Assembly: GCA_028714855.1 (NCBI GenBank)
Contig: JAQTLP010000007.1
Coordinates: 124,001-188,000 of the forward strand
Origin: Phycisphaerae bacterium
GTDB lineage: Bacteria; Planctomycetota; Phycisphaerae; Sedimentisphaerales; Anaerobacaceae
Length of the DNA stretch: 64,000 nt
Direction: 5' to 3'
The position numbers and the translations under genes are program-made. Below are positions 7,752 to 16,574 of this stretch, piece after piece; the stretch's first letter is position 1, and each line of letters opens with the position of its first letter. The notes under the pieces are model-generated. The model ran no database searches, had not been told where the DNA came from, and saw only the letters and a list, made by a program, of their open reading frames with translations.

Positions 7752-8762
7752 ATGAAAGACAAAATTTACATTGTTGTAACATCTATTGCCGGTTCAGAAA
7801 ACGTGATTCTCCAGCAATTGGCTCAAGGCTGTAGTGAAAGAGAATATCAATTCATCGTTATAGGCGACCAGGCCAGTCCAGCCGAGTTTAATATTGACGG
7901 CTGTGACTTTTACGGTCTGGAAAGGCAAAAACAAACAAAGTTAAAGTTTGCTCAATTGTGTCCGACCAAACATTACGCGCGCAAAAACATCGGCTATCTT
8001 CTCGCTATTCGTGATGGTGCATCGATTATCATTGAAACTGATGATGATAACATACCTTTCCAGCAGTTTTGGCAACAACGGCAGCGGATTCAAAGCGTTC
8101 CGGTTCTCAAGGAAGGTGGTTGGGTGAACGTTTATCGTTATTTTACCGGTCAGAATATTTGGCCGCGAGGCTTTCCTCTGGAACAAATTCAGGAGCAGGT
8201 TCCTTCGTACCAGTCGCTTAACGCAGCGGAAATTGATTGTCCTGTCCAGCAGGGATTGGCTGATGAGAATCCTGATGTCGATGCGGTATATCGTCTCGTT
8301 TTGCCGCTTCCGCAAACCTTTACAAAAGAACGTCGAATTGCACTGGCTAATGGTTCATGGTGTCCTTTTAATAGCCAAAACACTGCGTGGTGGCCGGATG
8401 CGTTTGAACTGCTTTATTTGCCTTCGTATTGCTCTTTTCGAATGACGGATATCTGGCGTAGTTTCATCGCTCAGAGAATTGCCTGGCTTAATGACTGGGC
8501 GATTCTATTCCACGAGCCAACCATGAGGCAGGAACGCAATGTGCATAACTTGCTGCGTGATTTTAACGATGAAGTCCCCGGCTACCTGCACAATAGCGAA
8601 ATCTGTGAAGCCTTGGAATCTTTGTCTTTGGAATCAGGCGTTGAAAAAATCGGCGACAATCTTAAAATTTGTTACGAAAAATTAGTTGGTATGTCCCTAA
8701 TTGGTCGGGAAGAATTGCAGTTGCTTGATGCCTGGCTTGAGGATATTAAGCAGCTCCGCTAA
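7752..8762 (+). CDS. STELLO-type (DUF288) glycosyltransferase-like protein
   Basis: 336 aa. The stretch KHYARKNIGYLLAI (about 75-88) followed by IIETDDDNIPF (~96-106) matches what I recall of the STELLO/DUF288 family, whose plant members act in the Golgi on cellulose synthase assembly and carry a GT-like domain with a D-D-D motif. No membrane segment or signal peptide is visible, so the protein should be cytoplasmic. It lies between a DPM1-like GT2 and a GT-C-like protein in an apparent operon. The function of bacterial members is not established; glycan synthesis is inferred from neighbours. Confidence 0.72.
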   Translation: MKDKIYIVVTSIAGSENVILQQLAQGCSEREYQFIVIGDQASPAEFNIDGCDFYGLERQKQTKLKFAQLCPTKHYARKNIGYLLAIRDGASIIIETDDDNIPFQQFWQQRQRIQSVPVLKEGGWVNVYRYFTGQNIWPRGFPLEQIQEQVPSYQSLNAAEIDCPVQQGLADENPDVDAVYRLVLPLPQTFTKERRIALANGSWCPFNSQNTAWWPDAFELLYLPSYCSFRMTDIWRSFIAQRIAWLNDWAILFHEPTMRQERNVHNLLRDFNDEVPGYLHNSEICEALESLSLESGVEKIGDNLKICYEKLVGMSLIGREELQLLDAWLEDIKQLR

Positions 8763-8791
8763 TCAGTGTATAATCGGGGCCGCAGGAACGT

Positions 8792-10327
8792 ATGCAAACA
8801 ACGAAGAACGAAAATAATTTTTTCATTCCAAGAAGTCTTGCCGTTAATTATTTTGTGGTTCTTTTGGCTGCGGCCGTGCTTTATATAGTGTCCTGTGCCC
8901 CAGGGCCGTTGTGGCAGGATAGCGGTATGTATCAGTATCGAATCTGGCATAACGATATCGAGGGCAAGCTCGGCTTGGCGCTTTCACACCCCCTCTATCA
9001 TATTATTGGCATCGGCTTAAAATACATCCCGCTCGGTGAGTTCGCTTACAGGGTAAATTTGATTTCTGCCATTGCTGCAGCATTTGCCATTGCAAATCTT
9101 TTTTTGCTGTTGCGCCTTTGGCTCGGTAAAAACGCCCCTGCCCTGCTTGCGGCAATTACACTTGCTCTATCCTGGACAATTTGGCAATCAGCATCAATCG
9201 CCGAAGTCTATACCTTGTACTTGGCTTTGCTGCTCACAGAATTGATAATGCTGTTGCAGTATGTTAGAACCAAACGTGTCGGTTTCTTGTATTTGTTGGC
9301 GCTGTTCAATGGCCTGGCAATCGCCGATCATATGTGGGGCATCATCCCCCTTGCTTGCTATGTTGTGTTTGTAGCAGTTTTATTAGTCCAAAAGCAAATC
9401 AAACTAAGGAACATCGCAGTTTGTGTATGCTTGTGGGTTATAGGTGCGGCACCATACGAATATCTAATTATTAAAAATATCCTTCAGACCGGAGATTTTG
9501 CAACTGTGATAGCGTCGACTTTCTTTGGCAAGAAATGGAGTGGAGTTGTTCTTAACACGCATTTGTCAGCCAGACTTGCCGGAGAGAATCTGATATTTAT
9601 GGCATATAATTTTCCCACGCCGAACGTTATATTTTTCTTTGCAGGTCTCTATAGCTTGAAGAAGGCATCACCGGGACGCAGTTTCAGAAATATCCTTTTG
9701 GCATTGTTAATTCTTTTTTTTGTATTTGCTTTTAGATATACAGTGTTGGATAGATACGTATTTTTTATGCCCTTTTATTGTTTAGTTTCCATCTTGATTG
9801 GTGTTGGTTTTAATGCCCTTGTTACCAAGCCGAATCGCAGAACCTTGTGTCGAATAGTTTTTATCTTCGCTCTGCTGCCAATCCCGGCTTACATCATTGC
9901 TCCTGTTATAGCGGAAAAAACGCAGCTTAAACTTACCACAAAAAGAGACATACCCTACCGGAATGAGTACGTATGGTTCCTGCGGCCGTGGCAAACAGGC
10001 TGCTACGGTCCGGAACGATTTGCTGATGAGGTTTTCAATACAATCGAATGTAATTCGATAATCTATGCTGACAGCACAACGGTATCCCCTCTGTTGTACT
10101 TACAGGAGGTTAAGAAAAGACGCAGTGACACCAAGATTATACCCCGTCTCGTCAACAGTGAAGATTCGCCTGAGTTTAATGAGCAAACTATAACGAAATT
10201 ACTGGCCGATAAAACTGTTTATGTGGTCTCACCTGTGAAGGGATATTGCCCGGACTTTTTACTCAAGCGGTATAGCTTCATACCGGCGGGTATTATCTGG
10301 CGCGTAGTTGAAAAACAAGAAAAATAG
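8792..10327 (+). CDS. GT-C-like membrane glycosyltransferase (DUF2723-like)
   Basis: 511 aa with about ten membrane helices over the first ~360 residues and a soluble C-terminal part. The first extracytoplasmic loop carries WQDSGMYQYRIWHND (~40-54), an acidic motif in the place where GT-C enzymes keep the catalytic Asp, and resembles DUF2723/TMEM260-type proteins. Such enzymes take sugars from polyprenyl-phosphate donors outside the membrane. A start at this ATG is supported by GGAA a few bases upstream. It lies 29 bases after the STELLO-like gene and eight before the methyltransferase, so it is part of the same unit. The acceptor is unknown. Confidence 0.7.
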   Translation: MQTTKNENNFFIPRSLAVNYFVVLLAAAVLYIVSCAPGPLWQDSGMYQYRIWHNDIEGKLGLALSHPLYHIIGIGLKYIPLGEFAYRVNLISAIAAAFAIANLFLLLRLWLGKNAPALLAAITLALSWTIWQSASIAEVYTLYLALLLTELIMLLQYVRTKRVGFLYLLALFNGLAIADHMWGIIPLACYVVFVAVLLVQKQIKLRNIAVCVCLWVIGAAPYEYLIIKNILQTGDFATVIASTFFGKKWSGVVLNTHLSARLAGENLIFMAYNFPTPNVIFFFAGLYSLKKASPGRSFRNILLALLILFFVFAFRYTVLDRYVFFMPFYCLVSILIGVGFNALVTKPNRRTLCRIVFIFALLPIPAYIIAPVIAEKTQLKLTTKRDIPYRNEYVWFLRPWQTGCYGPERFADEVFNTIECNSIIYADSTTVSPLLYLQEVKKRRSDTKIIPRLVNSEDSPEFNEQTITKLLADKTVYVVSPVKGYCPDFLLKRYSFIPAGIIWRVVEKQEK

Positions 10328-10335
10328 AAATTGAT

Positions 10336-11124
10336 ATGCATACAAAAATAAGTCCGGATAATCCTTATGGATACGATCGGTGGGGTTTTGCTTGGGAACA
10401 TGTCCCGGCAGGCCCGGCCGCACATCTGGACTTTGGTTGCGGTAAAGGGCATCTCCTAAACGGGCTCAATCGCAAAAAGGCAGGACGGTTGGTTGGTGTA
10501 GACGCGTCTGAAGAACAAGTGGAACAAGGCCGAAAACTTTTTCCTGACCTCGAGATTGTAAAAATACACAAGGATGCTCCCCTGCCGTTCGATGATGCTA
10601 CCTTTGGCTCAGTAACTATCATGGACGTACTCGAGCACATCTATGAGCAAGCTAAGCTTCTTACAGAGCTAAATCGTGTGCTTATCGACGGAGGCAAACT
10701 CATAGTTACGGTCCCGGGGCAGCATTTGTTTTCGGTCTTTGATGTAGGAAATCTTAAATTTCGGTTTCCAAAATTGCATCGGTGGTATTATTGTCTCAGA
10801 CACTCGCCAGTAGAATACGAACGTCGATATGTATCAAATCCAGAGGGTTTGATTGGGGATGTTTCAGCGATGAAACGCTGGCACGAACACTTCAGCCGGG
10901 ATAAGCTCAGGAAGCTGCTGACAGAAGCTGGTTTCAGCGTTATTGATTTCGATGGTGCGGGTTTCTTCAGTCGAGTAATTGGTAATATAAATTATCTTCT
11001 TAAGCGGCTCAAGCTAGTACATAAAGCTCTTTCTAATCTTCGAAATCTTGATTGTAGATTATTTGAATCAACCAATCTGTTTTGTATAGCTGAGAAATGC
11101 CGCACCGGAAAGATAGTTAATTAA
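10336..11124 (+). CDS. Class I SAM-dependent methyltransferase
   Basis: 262 aa. The SAM-binding motif I is clear (HLDFGCGKGHLL, ~31-42), followed by VGVDASEEQ (motif II), APLPFDDATFGSVTIMDVLEH (motif III/IV region) and LIDGGKLIVTVPG (motif V/VI). The C-terminal part holds several basic and aromatic residues. It is the last gene of the manA-GT2-STELLO-GT-C run, so methylation of a sugar or glycolipid is the natural guess. It is convergent with the WecA-type gene eleven bases away. The substrate cannot be read from the sequence. Confidence 0.85.
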   Translation: MHTKISPDNPYGYDRWGFAWEHVPAGPAAHLDFGCGKGHLLNGLNRKKAGRLVGVDASEEQVEQGRKLFPDLEIVKIHKDAPLPFDDATFGSVTIMDVLEHIYEQAKLLTELNRVLIDGGKLIVTVPGQHLFSVFDVGNLKFRFPKLHRWYYCLRHSPVEYERRYVSNPEGLIGDVSAMKRWHEHFSRDKLRKLLTEAGFSVIDFDGAGFFSRVIGNINYLLKRLKLVHKALSNLRNLDCRLFESTNLFCIAEKCRTGKIVN

Positions 11125-11135
11125 TATAGAGTTTA

Positions 11136-12290
11136 TCATGCTTCTTCCTTATGGATGGCTCCACGTAATCCTTCCATTTTCAAGTAACCCTTTTTCCACA
11201 CTATCAGGCCAGAGACCGCAAAAACAAAAACATACACAACCGCAGCATATCTTGTTCTGATTTGGCTCATCGCTAACCCGATTACCGCGTAAATACCACT
11301 AAGCATATAACAAATTGTAACAGTCCTTTTTAAAGGTATTCCTCTGTCTATCATCTGGTCGTAAATATGACCGCGGTCAGAAACAAACAAAGGTTTGTGA
11401 TTAAGCAGTCTCCTTACCAGTGCAACAGCGGTATCGAGAATGGGCAGGCCGAACACAACGATTGAAGCCATCCACCACCGCGGAATCTGCTCCGCAAATA
11501 AAAGCATTAGTGTAGCTGCCATAAAACCTAAAAGCATACTACCGGCATCGCCCATGAATATCTTGGCTGGATACCTGTTGAAAGGCAAAAATCCGCAGAC
11601 GGCACCTACAAGCCCGAGACAAACTATAATCCGTACAGGGTCGCCGACTTCACTGTACCCCCATGTCGCCAGATGTATCGACAGAAGCAGCATGGCGACA
11701 GTAATAATCGCCATTACTCCCCCACAAAGTCCGTCGAGTCCGTCAAGCAAGTTTAATGAATTTGTCGCACCAAGCACGAAACAGATTACAATAAAAACAC
11801 TTAAAATCATTTCGAGGTTGTAGGACATTGATAAATTTAATGGGTCCATAATGCGATATAAATTTGGTGTGATACCCACCAACAGCAGAATAACAGCCGC
11901 AGCAGCCTGGCCGAGGATTTTTTGCTTCGGCTTCATAACAAATATATCGTCGGCAAGCCCAATGATACATGCTATCGCCCCACCACCCAGTATTCCCAGA
12001 AGCCATTTTAGTATTGGTCTGAAAGATTCTTCGTCTCTCAAATAGCTGGTGCCTGCCAACACGCCCATCGTCAAGCCGATGAACATTCCGACTCCGCCGA
12101 GATATGCTATAGGTTCTTTGTGTGTCTTGACTAAATCATCGGGTCTGTCGACAATTCCGAATCTTATGGCTATCTTTTTGCACAGCCATGTGGCTCCCAG
12201 CGAACCGACAAAGGAGGCCGCCAATATAGGCCAAAAATGAAAAACCCATGTAACTGGCCGTTCCGGCCCGATTATTTTATCGAATATCAC
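11136..12290 (-). CDS. WecA/TagO-type undecaprenyl-phosphate HexNAc-1-phosphate transferase
   Basis: 384 aa with about ten to eleven membrane helices. Family motifs: DDLVKTHKEPIAYLGG (residues ~38-53), NSLNLLDGLDGLCGGV (~178, the Asp-rich motif) and FMGDAGSMLLGF (~245). Relatives start lipid-linked glycans by moving GlcNAc-1-P from UDP-GlcNAc to undecaprenyl phosphate; the MraY branch is less likely given the sequence type and the polysaccharide context. The gene start overlaps the end of the ATP-grasp gene by four bases, so the two are coupled. It would initiate the surface glycan whose other enzymes surround it. Confidence 0.88.
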   Translation of the reverse strand: MIFDKIIGPERPVTWVFHFWPILAASFVGSLGATWLCKKIAIRFGIVDRPDDLVKTHKEPIAYLGGVGMFIGLTMGVLAGTSYLRDEESFRPILKWLLGILGGGAIACIIGLADDIFVMKPKQKILGQAAAAVILLLVGITPNLYRIMDPLNLSMSYNLEMILSVFIVICFVLGATNSLNLLDGLDGLCGGVMAIITVAMLLLSIHLATWGYSEVGDPVRIIVCLGLVGAVCGFLPFNRYPAKIFMGDAGSMLLGFMAATLMLLFAEQIPRWWMASIVVFGLPILDTAVALVRRLLNHKPLFVSDRGHIYDQMIDRGIPLKRTVTICYMLSGIYAVIGLAMSQIRTRYAAVVYVFVFAVSGLIVWKKGYLKMEGLRGAIHKEEA

Positions 12291-13303
12291 TTCCTAACCT
12301 TCTTTCTTAAGGGTTTTTCCAGCCAGATCTCGCTGTCATAGCGGAGCATAATCAAATTATCTTTAAAACCGTTGAAACTAATGATTGTTTTTTTCCCAAG
12401 GATTTCCTGCAGAATCCATTTTGGAAAGTTCGCCCCTGCTTTGATAGATAACGGTACACCGCCACCGAATCGCGGGTTTATCTCGACGAACTTTATTTCC
12501 CCGTTATTGGTTAGAAACAACTGCAAAGTTATGACACCGGGCCCTGCCCCAAGTACTTTAACTAATCTTGCTGCCTCGCTCATAATGCGGGAGTCCTTCA
12601 CCGCTTGCCCCTTGCTCACCTCACCGGCTCTTGTCTCGATGCGTTTTCTCGGAACAACACAGCGGACTTCCATATCAAAGTCGACATATACATCGCACGT
12701 ATATTCGGTACCCTCGATAAATTCCTGGCAAATGGTTTTTGGTATTCTTTTCGCAAAGACTGACAGCTCTTCGCGGTTACTCACGACAGCATTTCCCTTG
12801 CTGGCAGAACCGTCCCAGGGTTTAAGAAAACAAGGCCAGCTGAGTTTCTTTTTTGACAGCGCAGCGCGAGGGCTTATAGTAACAGGGGTATCAAAACCGT
12901 TCTTGAGCAGGAAACGAAAAGTTTTTCTCTTGTCTTGGCAGATATCGACTACATTCGGTTTCGAGACAAGCACACGACAACCCGCTGTGGCAAATTTCGA
13001 TTTGTTCTGCGCCAGAAGTTTCAAGTCCAAGTCAACGGTTGGGATGAGTAATTTTACATGGTTAGTCCTGACGATATTCAGCAGTTGTTTGATATAACTG
13101 GCGTGTGTTGTCGGCCTGACTGTGAAGCCTTTATCGCACAATTGCAGGGCGGAGCTTAACTCCGTAGCGTCTGTGCCGAGCAGCGAAAGGTTTATCTTCA
13201 GTTGCCTTCCTGCCCTGCGAAAACTATTGAGCAGGGAAACCCTTCTGCCGATGCAGGTAAATAAAATACTTATCTTATCAGTAACTGCTCGCGATTTAGT
13301 CAT
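12287..13303 (-). CDS. ATP-grasp family ligase, substrate unknown
   Basis: 338 aa. An N-terminal pre-ATP-grasp domain (ILFTCIGRRVSLLN) is followed by ATP-grasp features: CFLKPWDGSASKGNAVV (~163-180), the EFIEGTEYTCDVYVD strand (~205) and the Mg2+ site EINPRFGGGVP near residue 278. It resembles the carbamoyl-phosphate-synthase-like ATP-grasp proteins often found in polysaccharide loci. It is the first gene of a two-gene minus-strand operon with the WecA-type gene. The products of this subgroup are mostly unknown; amino-acid or carboxylate ligation to a sugar precursor is conjecture. Confidence 0.82.
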   Translation of the reverse strand: MTKSRAVTDKISILFTCIGRRVSLLNSFRRAGRQLKINLSLLGTDATELSSALQLCDKGFTVRPTTHASYIKQLLNIVRTNHVKLLIPTVDLDLKLLAQNKSKFATAGCRVLVSKPNVVDICQDKRKTFRFLLKNGFDTPVTISPRAALSKKKLSWPCFLKPWDGSASKGNAVVSNREELSVFAKRIPKTICQEFIEGTEYTCDVYVDFDMEVRCVVPRKRIETRAGEVSKGQAVKDSRIMSEAARLVKVLGAGPGVITLQLFLTNNGEIKFVEINPRFGGGVPLSIKAGANFPKWILQEILGKKTIISFNGFKDNLIMLRYDSEIWLEKPLRKKVRK

Positions 13304-13605
13304 AATCTCTGCCTAATGTGCATTTGTAATAATATAATTTAACTTCAATAATAAGCAACCCGCCTTTAGACGTCAATCTGTAAATAGTCAATGCTAAAGG
13401 GCAATTCTTTTGACTTTTTGCTTATATACATCTAAACTGATTGCCGCAATTTAATTAATCGACTGGAGTTAAGTGCCAGTTTAGTTATTATGGGTAAACG
13501 GAACGATTTTATCTAACCGCAATAAATGACCTGTAACCGTGGGCGGTATCATGATAGTTTAAAAATGGTCGGCGACGAATCGTCGGCACATTCAGGAGCG
13601 TAAAG
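13304..13605. other. Divergent intergenic region between the ATP-grasp and NusG-like genes
   Basis: 302 bases without a gene, AT-rich. It must hold the promoters of both divergent operons. A candidate + strand promoter is listed separately. A 6-1-6 palindrome (CGACGA a TCGTCG) at 13573-13585 sits just before the ribosome-binding site of the antiterminator gene and may be a small hairpin. No ops or JUMPstart motif is evident. Confidence 0.5.
13410..13438 (+). promoter_or_regulatory. Possible promoter of the antiterminator / sugar-nucleotide operon
   Basis: TTGACT (13410-13415) and TAAACT (13433-13438), 17 bases apart, would give a leader of about 160 bases before the TTG start at 13606. The -10 matches four of six. 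Confidence 0.38.
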
Positions 13606-14166
13606 TTGTTGAAGGTAGGCGAAAATCCGCCGATTGCTTGGCCTGAGGAAAAATCACTTCATGATTTTATCGGTTTGTGGTGGGTTGCTCATACTAAAAG
13701 CAGAAGTGAAAAAGCCTTGGCCAAGGACTTGATTCAAAAAGATATCAGCTATTTTCTTCCTATGAGTTGGAAAGTTCGCCGTCAAAGAGGCAGAACAATA
13801 CGCTCGCTTTTGCCTCTATTTAGCGGATATCTGTTTTTTTGCGGTAAGGAGAGCCAGCGTATTGAAGTGTTGCGGACCAATCGTGTTGCAAATCTGCTCG
13901 CGGTTACTAACCAGCAAAAATTGCTTGACGAATTATCACAAATTGAACGAGCTCTTCGAACAGGTGTAGCTCTGACAACGCATAGATACATCAAAGCGGG
14001 CCAACACTGCCGAGTCATAGGTGGGGCATTAGCTGGTTTGCACGGTATCGTCGTCAAAACCAGAGACACTATGCGTTTGCTTTTGCAGGTGGATATGCTC
14101 GGCCAAGCAACAAGCGTCGAGATAGATACTGATATGATAGAGGTTATTGATGAGCAGACGCCGTGA
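13606..14166 (+). CDS. NusG-like specialised antiterminator (RfaH/UpxY/LoaP type)
   Basis: 186 aa. The N-terminal NGN domain is recognisable from WWVAHTKSRSEKALAKDL (~25-42) and PLFSGYLFFC (~77-86). The C-terminal KOW domain has IKAGQHCRVIGGALAGLHG (~128-147). Such paralogues of NusG ride RNA polymerase and help transcribe long polysaccharide operons. The start is TTG, chosen because CAGGAG (13593-13598) is seven bases upstream and no ATG is near. It stands just ahead of the glucuronokinase-galU-epimerase genes and is probably their dedicated elongation factor. Confidence 0.87.
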   Translation: MLKVGENPPIAWPEEKSLHDFIGLWWVAHTKSRSEKALAKDLIQKDISYFLPMSWKVRRQRGRTIRSLLPLFSGYLFFCGKESQRIEVLRTNRVANLLAVTNQQKLLDELSQIERALRTGVALTTHRYIKAGQHCRVIGGALAGLHGIVVKTRDTMRLLLQVDMLGQATSVEIDTDMIEVIDEQTP

Positions 14167-14230
14167 TTTTTTCAATACTTTGCTCTTGTAGCGGCAAAAT
14201 TTGTATTGCTGGATGGTAGGAACTGGTAAA

Positions 14231-14287
14231 ATGAAGATTTGTATGGTCAGACGGAATATTGGCGAATATCGCTGTATCGGCCGTTAG
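14231..14287 (+). CDS. Possible 18-codon leader peptide or gene remnant
   Basis: An ATG with AGGAA nine bases upstream opens an 18-codon frame, MKICMVRRNIGEYRCIGR, between the antiterminator and the kinase. The first residues resemble the start of GT4 glycosyltransferases, so it may be the stub of a deleted gene. It could equally be chance. Confidence 0.2.
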   Translation: MKICMVRRNIGEYRCIGR

Positions 14288-14306
14288 CTGTTGAGGAACT
14301 ATAATT

Positions 14307-15326
14307 ATGATTATTTGTTCCAAAGCGTATCCGCGAGTCGGGCTAATCGGAAACCCATCAGATGGATACTTTGGCAAAACTATATCATTTGCATTCGGCA
14401 ATTTTTGCGCAGAGGTCGTTTTATACGAAACACCTGAGCTGGAGATTCTGCCCAGCGAAAAGGACCATTCACGATTTAATAGCATTACTGATATAGTCAA
14501 AGATGTGAATCTGCACGGATACTATGGGGGTATCAGGTTATTGAAGGCAACGATAAAAAAGTTCCACGATTACTGCAGGGAACACCAGATAGAGCTGCAC
14601 AAAAAGAATTTCACTATCCGCTACGCTTCAAACATACCGCACAGTGTGGGGCTGGCAGGTTCCAGCGCAATCATTACAGGCTGCCTGCGGGCTCTTTCGG
14701 CTTTTTACGGCGTTAGCATCCCGAAATATATACAGGCTAATTTAATCCTTTCAGCAGAGGTCGACGAGCTTCACATTTCCGCGGGGTTGCAGGACCGTGT
14801 GATACAGGTCTACGAAGGTCTGGTTTATATGGACTTTTCGAAAGAAATTATGGATAGGCAGGGATACGGCGTTTATGAACCGCTTGACCCCGAACTGCTT
14901 CCAAAACTTTATGTGGCTTATCGTGAGGACCTAAGCGAGCCGACCGAAATCTTTCACAATAATATTCGGGAGCGTTTCCGCAGGGGCGAACAAGAGGTAG
15001 TCGACGCGATGCAGTATTGGGCCGAATTGGCTGTCAAACTCAGAAGTTGTCTTCTGAATCGACAAACGGAGAAAATAAGCGATTTGCTGAACGCAAATTT
15101 CGACCAGAGGCGCAAAATCTATCGCATAAGCGATGAGAATATTCAGATGGTCGAAACAGCACGTTCGGTAGGAGCCAGCGCAAAGTTCACAGGCTCCGGC
15201 GGAGCAATTGTGGGGACATACGAAAACGACCAGATGTTCGACCAGCTCAGGGAAAAGCTTCGTAAGTTGAAGATTAAGGTAATTAAACCGAAGATTGTCA
15301 ACGGCACAAGAAAGGCAGAAACATGA
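14307..15326 (+). CDS. GHMP kinase, glucuronokinase-like
   Basis: 339 aa. GHMP-fold motifs: RVGLIGNPSDGYFGKTISF (~10-28), IPHSVGLAGSSAIITG (~109-124, the ATP P-loop), AGLQDRVIQVYEGLVYMDFS (~164) and KFTGSGGAIVG near the C-terminus. The pattern NPSD-Y, HGYYGGIRLL and GLQDRV-Q-Y-GLV-MDFS agrees, from memory, with plant glucuronokinase, which makes glucuronate-1-phosphate from glucuronate and ATP. The stop overlaps the galU start (ATGA), and a UDP-glucuronate 4-epimerase follows, a chain that supports the assignment. A related sugar-1-kinase is the alternative. Confidence 0.78.
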   Translation: MIICSKAYPRVGLIGNPSDGYFGKTISFAFGNFCAEVVLYETPELEILPSEKDHSRFNSITDIVKDVNLHGYYGGIRLLKATIKKFHDYCREHQIELHKKNFTIRYASNIPHSVGLAGSSAIITGCLRALSAFYGVSIPKYIQANLILSAEVDELHISAGLQDRVIQVYEGLVYMDFSKEIMDRQGYGVYEPLDPELLPKLYVAYREDLSEPTEIFHNNIRERFRRGEQEVVDAMQYWAELAVKLRSCLLNRQTEKISDLLNANFDQRRKIYRISDENIQMVETARSVGASAKFTGSGGAIVGTYENDQMFDQLREKLRKLKIKVIKPKIVNGTRKAET

Positions 15327-16189
15327 TTAAAAAGGCAGTTATTCCCGCAGCAGGTTTTGGGACTCGTTTTCTGCCTGCAACCAAATCTCAACCCAAAGAG
15401 ATGCTGCCGATTGTCGATACGCCGGTCATCCAATACGTGGTTGAGGAAGCGGTTAAATCCGGCATTACCGATATACTGATGATTATCGGCTCGGGCAAAC
15501 GCTCCATAGAGGAGCACTTTGACCGAAGCTTTCAATTGGAGGTCCAGTTGCTTGAGCAGGGCAAAAAGGCCGAGTTGGAGAAGATCCGGCGGATTTCGGA
15601 ACTGGCTGATATCCATTTTGTCTGGCAAAAAGAATTAAAAGGCCTTGGTGATGCGGTTTACTGTGCCCGCCATCACGTCAAAGATGAGCCCTTCGTAGTT
15701 TTGCTCGGTGACACACTGATAGATTCCGGCCAACCGGCGGCCAGCCAGCTGCAGGAGGTATTTGAAAAATATCAAACGCCCGTGGTATTGCTTGAAAAAG
15801 TGGGCCGCGACAGAGTCAGCCGTTACGGGATAGTGGATGCAGAGCAGGTTAATGCACGCGTTTGTAAGGTAAAAGACATTATTGAAAAGCCGAGTCCGGA
15901 ACAGGCGCCTTCGGACCTGGCGATTGCAGGCCGTTATGTCCTAACGCCCGATATTTTTGACTATCTCAGCCGAACCGGGCCTGGTCATGGCGGCGAGATT
16001 CAGCTTACTGATGCCCTGCGGATGATGCTGAAAGACCGCCCGATGCATGGTCTCTACCTCGATGGAAAACGCTGCGATATCGGCAGCAAGGAGGGGTTCA
16101 TTAAAACAAATATTGAGTTTGCTCTCAAACGGGATGATGTAGCTGAAAACCTGAAGGAGTATATTAAAAAGTTGGCAGCGAACATTTAG
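15323..16189 (+). CDS. galU: UTP-glucose-1-phosphate uridylyltransferase
   Basis: 288 aa, typical GalU length. Nucleotidyltransferase signature AAGFGTRFLPATKSQPKEMLP (~10-30), GLGDAVYCARHHV (~108), LLGDTLID (~130) and GGEIQLTDALRMML (~222). It makes UDP-glucose, and in this setting may also accept glucuronate-1-phosphate from the kinase with which it shares an ATGA overlap. The GalU/UDP-sugar pyrophosphorylase difference cannot be judged by eye. It belongs to the kinase-galU-membrane protein-epimerase run. Confidence 0.92.
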   Translation: MIKKAVIPAAGFGTRFLPATKSQPKEMLPIVDTPVIQYVVEEAVKSGITDILMIIGSGKRSIEEHFDRSFQLEVQLLEQGKKAELEKIRRISELADIHFVWQKELKGLGDAVYCARHHVKDEPFVVLLGDTLIDSGQPAASQLQEVFEKYQTPVVLLEKVGRDRVSRYGIVDAEQVNARVCKVKDIIEKPSPEQAPSDLAIAGRYVLTPDIFDYLSRTGPGHGGEIQLTDALRMMLKDRPMHGLYLDGKRCDIGSKEGFIKTNIEFALKRDDVAENLKEYIKKLAANI

Positions 16190-16199
16190 GGGCAGCACT

Positions 16200-16565
16200 A
16201 TGGATACCATTGTTACAATTATAGGTGTAGTTTTTGTTTTTATGACAATCGTGTATTTTTTAAAGCCAGACGTTACGAAAAGCTTAATGGAATTCTTCAA
16301 ACAAGGCAGGCGAATATATTTTGTAGCGTTGATACGGCTCGCGTTGGCAATTGTCTTTTTAGTCGCTGCGAGACAATGCCGTTACTTCTGGGTAATATTT
16401 GCCTTTGGAGTCCTTTTCATAATATCAGGACTGTTGATATTCATACTCGGGCTTGAAAAGGTCAAATCTTATATTAGCTGGTGGCAAAAACAGCCGGCTA
16501 TGTTTCTTCGGGTTATCGCTCTAATCGGCCTGGCCATCGGGGCGCTCATTATTTATTCAGCGTAA
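16200..16565 (+). CDS. Small integral membrane protein, unknown function
   Basis: 121 aa with four hydrophobic segments (about 3-20, 41-58, 62-84 and 98-119) joined by short basic loops. It lies ten bases after galU and nine before the epimerase, so it is co-transcribed with them. It somewhat resembles small DUF-type four-helix proteins, but I do not recognise the family. A role as a scaffold or in glycan export is only contextual. Confidence 0.7.
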   Translation: MDTIVTIIGVVFVFMTIVYFLKPDVTKSLMEFFKQGRRIYFVALIRLALAIVFLVAARQCRYFWVIFAFGVLFIISGLLIFILGLEKVKSYISWWQKQPAMFLRVIALIGLAIGALIIYSA

Positions 16566-16574
16566 GTAGACTAT

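Noticed and set aside
12372-13097. 241-codon plus-strand ORF
   Set aside because: Mirror frame of the ATP-grasp gene, whose motifs are clear on the other strand.
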